From Scandinavium ludwigii_A (GTDB taxonomy: Bacteria; Pseudomonadota; Gammaproteobacteria; Enterobacterales; Enterobacteriaceae), in NCBI GenBank assembly GCA_050516505.1, contig CP191518.1, forward strand, positions 3,286,001 through 3,350,000: DNA of 64,000 bases, written 5' to 3'. The notes below the pieces were generated by a model, which had not been told where the DNA came from, did not search any database, and saw only the letters and a list, made by a program, of their open reading frames with translations. Position 1 is the first letter of the stretch. Each line of letters opens with the position of its first letter. The position numbers and the translations under genes were made by a program. Below, one piece after another: positions 60,627 through 64,000 of the stretch.

Positions 60627-61868
60627 ATGCAGGAAATTATATTAGCCCTCAAACAGTGGGGCCTTGAGATAAACCACACCACATCGCTGATTATTGTTTT
60701 CGCCATTATTATTCTGACCGCAATAATCCTCCACGTTATATTGCACCGCGTCGTTCTGCGCACCTTTGAAAAACGCGCTCAGGCCAGCCAGCATTTTTGG
60801 CTGCAAATTATCACCCAGAATAAATTATTTCACCGGGTGGCGTTTACTCTGCAAGGGATCGTGGTTCAGGTTCAGGCCGCACTGTGGCTGCAAAAAGGCA
60901 GTGACGCGTCCAGCATTCTGATCAACTGCGCCCAGCTGTGGGTGATGTTGTACACCCTGCTGGCCTTTTTCTCACTGCTCGACGTGCTGCTGAATCTGTC
61001 GCAGAAATTCACCTTTTCCTCACAGTTACCGCTGAAGGGCATTTTCCAGGGCGTCAAACTGGTCAGCGCGATTCTGGTTGGCATTCTGATCATTTCGTTG
61101 CTGCTGGGGCAGTCGCCGGCGATCCTGATCAGCGGTCTGGGTGCCATGGCCGCGGTATTAATGCTGGTGTTTAAAGACCCGATCCTCGGTCTGGTGGCCG
61201 GGATTCAGCTGTCTGCCAACGATATGCTGCGCCTGGGCGACTGGCTGGAAATGCCGAAATATGGCGCGGACGGCGCGGTAACCGACATCGGCCTGACCAC
61301 CGTCAAAGTGCAGAACTGGGATAACACCATCACCACCATTCCGACCTGGTCGCTGGTGTCTGATTCGTTCAAAAACTGGAGCGGAATGTCCGCATCCGGC
61401 GGACGTCGTATTAAGCGCAGCATTAATCTCGACACCACCAGCATTCATTTTCTCGATGAGCAGGAACAGCAGCGCCTGATTCAGGCCAAACTGCTGAAAC
61501 CGTATATGGACAGTCGTCACCAGGAGATTAGCCAGTGGAATGAACAGCAAGGCGGCGATGAGTCGATTCTCAACCGACGTAAAATGACCAACGTCGGCAC
61601 CTTCCGCGTTTACCTGAATGAATATCTGCGTAATCACCCAAGAATACGTAAAGATATGACGTTAATGGTGCGCCAGTTAGCGCCTGACGCCAACGGTTTG
61701 CCGCTGGAAATATATGCGTTCACCAACACCGTGGTGTGGGCAGAATATGAAGGGATTCAGGCCGATATATTCGACCATATTTTTGCCGTGGTTGAAGAAT
61801 TTGGTTTGCGCATTCATCAGGCCCCTACCGGCAATGATATTCGCGCATTGTCAGCGGCACGCGCCTGA
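60627..61868 (+). CDS. mscM: Miniconductance mechanosensitive channel MscM (YbdG)
   Basis: A 413-residue MscS-superfamily inner-membrane channel. Five N-terminal hydrophobic segments, the pore-lining helix LGAMAAVLMLVFKDPILGL, and the beta domain NDMLRLGDWLEMP, then VQNWDNTITTIPTWSLVSDS. In E. coli YbdG contributes to osmotic adaptation. AAGGAG lies 5 bases before the ATG, right after a short ERIC. Confidence 0.95.
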   Translation: MQEIILALKQWGLEINHTTSLIIVFAIIILTAIILHVILHRVVLRTFEKRAQASQHFWLQIITQNKLFHRVAFTLQGIVVQVQAALWLQKGSDASSILINCAQLWVMLYTLLAFFSLLDVLLNLSQKFTFSSQLPLKGIFQGVKLVSAILVGILIISLLLGQSPAILISGLGAMAAVLMLVFKDPILGLVAGIQLSANDMLRLGDWLEMPKYGADGAVTDIGLTTVKVQNWDNTITTIPTWSLVSDSFKNWSGMSASGGRRIKRSINLDTTSIHFLDEQEQQRLIQAKLLKPYMDSRHQEISQWNEQQGGDESILNRRKMTNVGTFRVYLNEYLRNHPRIRKDMTLMVRQLAPDANGLPLEIYAFTNTVVWAEYEGIQADIFDHIFAVVEEFGLRIHQAPTGNDIRALSAARA

Positions 61869-61877
61869 CAATAAAAC

Positions 61878-61949
61878 GCCCGGCGGCGCCGCATTTGCAC
61901 CGGCCTACATATGCATCGTAGGCCAGGCAAGCTCGGCTTGCCGCCGGGC
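61878..61949. repeat. REP/BIME pair between mscM and pheP
   Basis: GCCCGGCGGCGCCGCATTTG ... and the inverted GGCTTGCCGCCGGGC, with CGGCCTAC / GTAGGCC inside. Typical REP pair between two convergent genes. Confidence 0.75.
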
Positions 61950-61958
61950 AATAAACCA

Positions 61959-63350
61959 TCAGGCACGTTTTCTCAACGTTTTAAACGCCACAAACAGGAA
62001 CACCACCCACACCGGCAGCAAAATGGCCGACTGTCGCATACTGTCCATCGTCAGCATCAGACAGAAGATCATCAGCAAAAACGCGATACAGATGTAATTG
62101 CTGGCCGGAGCCCACAGCGCACGGAATTTCGGCACGCGACCGATACGACGCTGAGCTGCACGGAATTTCAGATGCGCCAGACAAATCATCACCCAGTTCA
62201 ACAGCAACGTCGCCACCACCAGCGCCATCAGTAGGCCGAAAGCTTCGTGCGGCAGGACATAGTTCACCAGCACCACCAACGACGTGATCGCCCCGGAAAG
62301 CATCAGCGAATTGACCGGTACACCGCGACGGTTTACACGGGTGAGGAACTTCGGCGCGTTGCCCTGCACCGACAGGCCAAACAGCATCCGGCTATTGGAA
62401 TAAACGCCGCTGTTGTAGACCGATAACGACGCCACCAGAATGACGAAGTTCAGCGCCGAGGCCACGATGTTGCTGTCGAGATTGTGGAAAATCATCACAA
62501 ACGGGCTGCTGTCGGAGGTGACATTCACCCACGGATACAACGCCAGAAGCACCACCAGAGAACCGATATAAAACAGCAGAATGCGGTACACCACCTGATT
62601 CACCGCTTTCGGGATGGTGGTTTCCGGGTCGCGCGCTTCGGCGGCGGTAATACCAATCAGCTCAAGGCCGCCAAAGGAGAACATGATCACCGCCAGCGAC
62701 AGCACCAGACCATGCCAGCCGGTAGCGAAGAAGCCGCCGTGTTGCCACAGGTTGTCGAAGCCCGCGTGTTCGCCGCCATGGCCGGTAAACAGCATCCACA
62801 GCCCGAAACCAATCATGCCAACAATGGCGAGCACTTTAATCAGCGCGAACCAGAACTCTGTTTCGCCGTACAGGCGCACATTCACCATGTTCACGGCGTT
62901 GATGATAATAAAAAACGCAGCGGCCCAGATCCACGTGGGCACGTCGGGGAACCAATACTGCATGTAAATTCCGGCGGCGGTCAGTTCTGCCATGCCTACC
63001 AGCACGAACATCACCCAGTAGTTCCAGCCGGAGAGGAAGCCGGCGAACGGTCCCCAGTATTTATACGCAAAGTGGGAAAAGGAGCCGGAAACCGGTTCTT
63101 CGACGACCATTTCGCCGAGCTGGCGCATGATCAGGAAAGCGATGATCCCGGCGATAGCGTAGCCGAGGATGACGGCGGGGCCAGCCATTTGAATAGCGGG
63201 GCCGATGCCGAGAAACAGACCGGTGCCGATAGCACCGCCGAGAGCGATTAACTGGATATGGCGGTTTTGCAGGCCGCGATGAAGCGTCGGTTGAGTTTCC
63301 GACGCAGCATCCGTTGGCAATTGGTCGGATGCCGATGACGCGTTTTTCAC
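61959..63350 (-). CDS. pheP: Phenylalanine permease PheP
   Basis: A 463-residue amino-acid permease (APC family). RGLQNRHIQLIALGGAIGTG near the N-terminus, RQLGEMVVEEPVSGSFSHFA, FSFGGLELIGITAAEARDPE and SNSRMLFGLSVQGNAPKFL match E. coli PheP. It imports L-phenylalanine with protons. Length is 5 residues longer than E. coli. Convergent with mscM. Confidence 0.97.
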   Translation of the reverse strand: MKNASSASDQLPTDAASETQPTLHRGLQNRHIQLIALGGAIGTGLFLGIGPAIQMAGPAVILGYAIAGIIAFLIMRQLGEMVVEEPVSGSFSHFAYKYWGPFAGFLSGWNYWVMFVLVGMAELTAAGIYMQYWFPDVPTWIWAAAFFIIINAVNMVNVRLYGETEFWFALIKVLAIVGMIGFGLWMLFTGHGGEHAGFDNLWQHGGFFATGWHGLVLSLAVIMFSFGGLELIGITAAEARDPETTIPKAVNQVVYRILLFYIGSLVVLLALYPWVNVTSDSSPFVMIFHNLDSNIVASALNFVILVASLSVYNSGVYSNSRMLFGLSVQGNAPKFLTRVNRRGVPVNSLMLSGAITSLVVLVNYVLPHEAFGLLMALVVATLLLNWVMICLAHLKFRAAQRRIGRVPKFRALWAPASNYICIAFLLMIFCLMLTMDSMRQSAILLPVWVVFLFVAFKTLRKRA

Positions 63351-63455
63351 GTCTTTCCCCTGTAGCGTTTTTTAGAAGGGGCACCTTTTAACACTTCGAC
63401 AGACGTGTCGCAAGTTTCGTCCCGGCGAGTTGCCCCGCCGGAACGAGGGTCACAC

Positions 63456-64000
63456 TTAGAAATCGTAGCTCATGGACACCTTCACCGTGCGCGGTTCGCC
63501 CTGGAAAATGTACGTACCGTAGCTCTCCACGCCGGACCAGTATTTCTCGTTGGTGACGTTATCCACGCCGACGCGCCAGACCATGTCGTTCTGGTTGGCG
63601 TTGACGCGCATGCGATAGCGCACGCCGAGATCGAGCGTAGTGTAGCTGTCGAGTTTCTTGGTGTTGGCCGCATCCGCGTACTGTGAGCCGGTATGGTTCA
63701 CTTTCGCCGTCGCGGTCAGGCCATCGACCGGTTTGATGTCATATTCCGCACCAACCACTGCGTAGAAGCGCGATACGCCAATCGCATCGTGCCCGTCGTT
63801 TGTACCGCCTGCGGTTTTGGTCATCTCCGGATCAAGCCAGGTGGTGCTGCCGTTCAGACGCAGACCGAGAACCGGTTCGCCAAAGACGTTCAACTCCAGG
63901 CCACGGTTACGCTGCTCGCCGTCGAGCACATATTTGTTCTCGCTGTTAAGCAACGCCGATGGTTTTTTGATTTCGAACAGCGCCAGTGATCCGCCCACGC
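63456..64000 (-). CDS. TonB-dependent siderophore receptor, C-terminal part (start beyond the window)
   Basis: The reading frame is open at the right edge, so only about 181 C-terminal residues are present. They are barrel strands of a TonB-dependent receptor: VGAEYDIKPVDGLTATAKVN, LDLGVRYRMRVNANQ, WRVGVDNVTNEKYWSGVESY and a terminal aromatic VKVSMSYDF, as in FhuE/FoxA/fcuA-type receptors. Ligand not assignable. Lies 105 bp from pheP. Confidence 0.85.
   Translation of the reverse strand, partial: VGGSLALFEIKKPSALLNSENKYVLDGEQRNRGLELNVFGEPVLGLRLNGSTTWLDPEMTKTAGGTNDGHDAIGVSRFYAVVGAEYDIKPVDGLTATAKVNHTGSQYADAANTKKLDSYTTLDLGVRYRMRVNANQNDMVWRVGVDNVTNEKYWSGVESYGTYIFQGEPRTVKVSMSYDF

Noticed and set aside
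1..64000. CRISPR array, tRNA, insertion sequence or prophage
   Set aside because: No regular short repeats with spacers, no cloverleaf sequence recognised, and no transposase, integrase or structural phage genes.

Overview
This 64 kb window is chromosomal DNA of a gamma-proteobacterium of the family Enterobacteriaceae, most likely from the Enterobacter/Lelliottia/Leclercia group. Gene order from rnk to pheP largely follows the E. coli dsbG-ahpCF / cstA / ent-fep / nfsB-pheP neighbourhood. A complete methionine-salvage cluster and the ramR-romA-ramA locus point to an Enterobacter-like genome rather than E. coli. I cannot name the species from sequence alone. No tRNA, rRNA, CRISPR array, integrase, transposase or prophage was seen.

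Layout. 1-4.2 kb: 3' end of a PTS multiphosphoryl transfer protein gene, an AraC regulator, a chloroperoxidase-type hydrolase, and a GntP-family permease behind tandem GntR-like operators. 4.2-8.9 kb: rnk, uspG and the peroxide/thiol group ahpF, ahpC, dsbG; an ERIC element separates ahpC from ahpF, and a structured RNA with its own terminator lies in the ahpC upstream region. 9.1-10.9 kb: an overlapping pair, PAPS-reductase-like and ParB-like (ybdN/ybdM, or ibrA/ibrB type). 10.9-21.7 kb: methionine salvage (mtnE/ybdL, mtnBCD, mtnA, mtnK), then a sugar-type ABC transporter and a short-chain dehydrogenase. Three intergenic regions here carry MetJ-box-like tandem 8-mers, which suggests one regulon that may include methylthioribose uptake. 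21.7-24.1 kb: cstA-ybdD.

24.4-50.6 kb: the enterobactin cluster: entCEBAH, fepB, entS, fepDGC, fes-ybdZ-entF and fepA-entD, with Fur-box-like sequences in the three divergent promoter regions. Between fepC and entF, where E. coli has fepE, there is a 7.5 kb chaperone-usher fimbrial island. It holds a pilin, chaperone, usher, adhesin, a LuxR-type regulator and two tandem IprA/YaiV-like regulators. The Ent proteins make enterobactin from chorismate, EntS exports it, FepA/FepB/FepDGC re-import the ferric form, and Fes hydrolyses it. A second Fes-like esterase with a signal peptide at 52.8-54.4 kb may act in the periplasm.

50.5-64 kb: a GNAT acetyltransferase, ybdK, ybdJ, the exported esterase, ramA-romA and divergent ramR with a clear RamR operator, ybdF, nfsB, an XRE/MmyB regulator divergent from a DHA2 efflux pump, mscM (ybdG), pheP, and the 3' end of a TonB-dependent receptor gene. 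Many intergenic regions carry REP-like units or a CCCTCTCCC / GGGAGAGGG hairpin family, and there are two ERIC elements, one with its core deleted.
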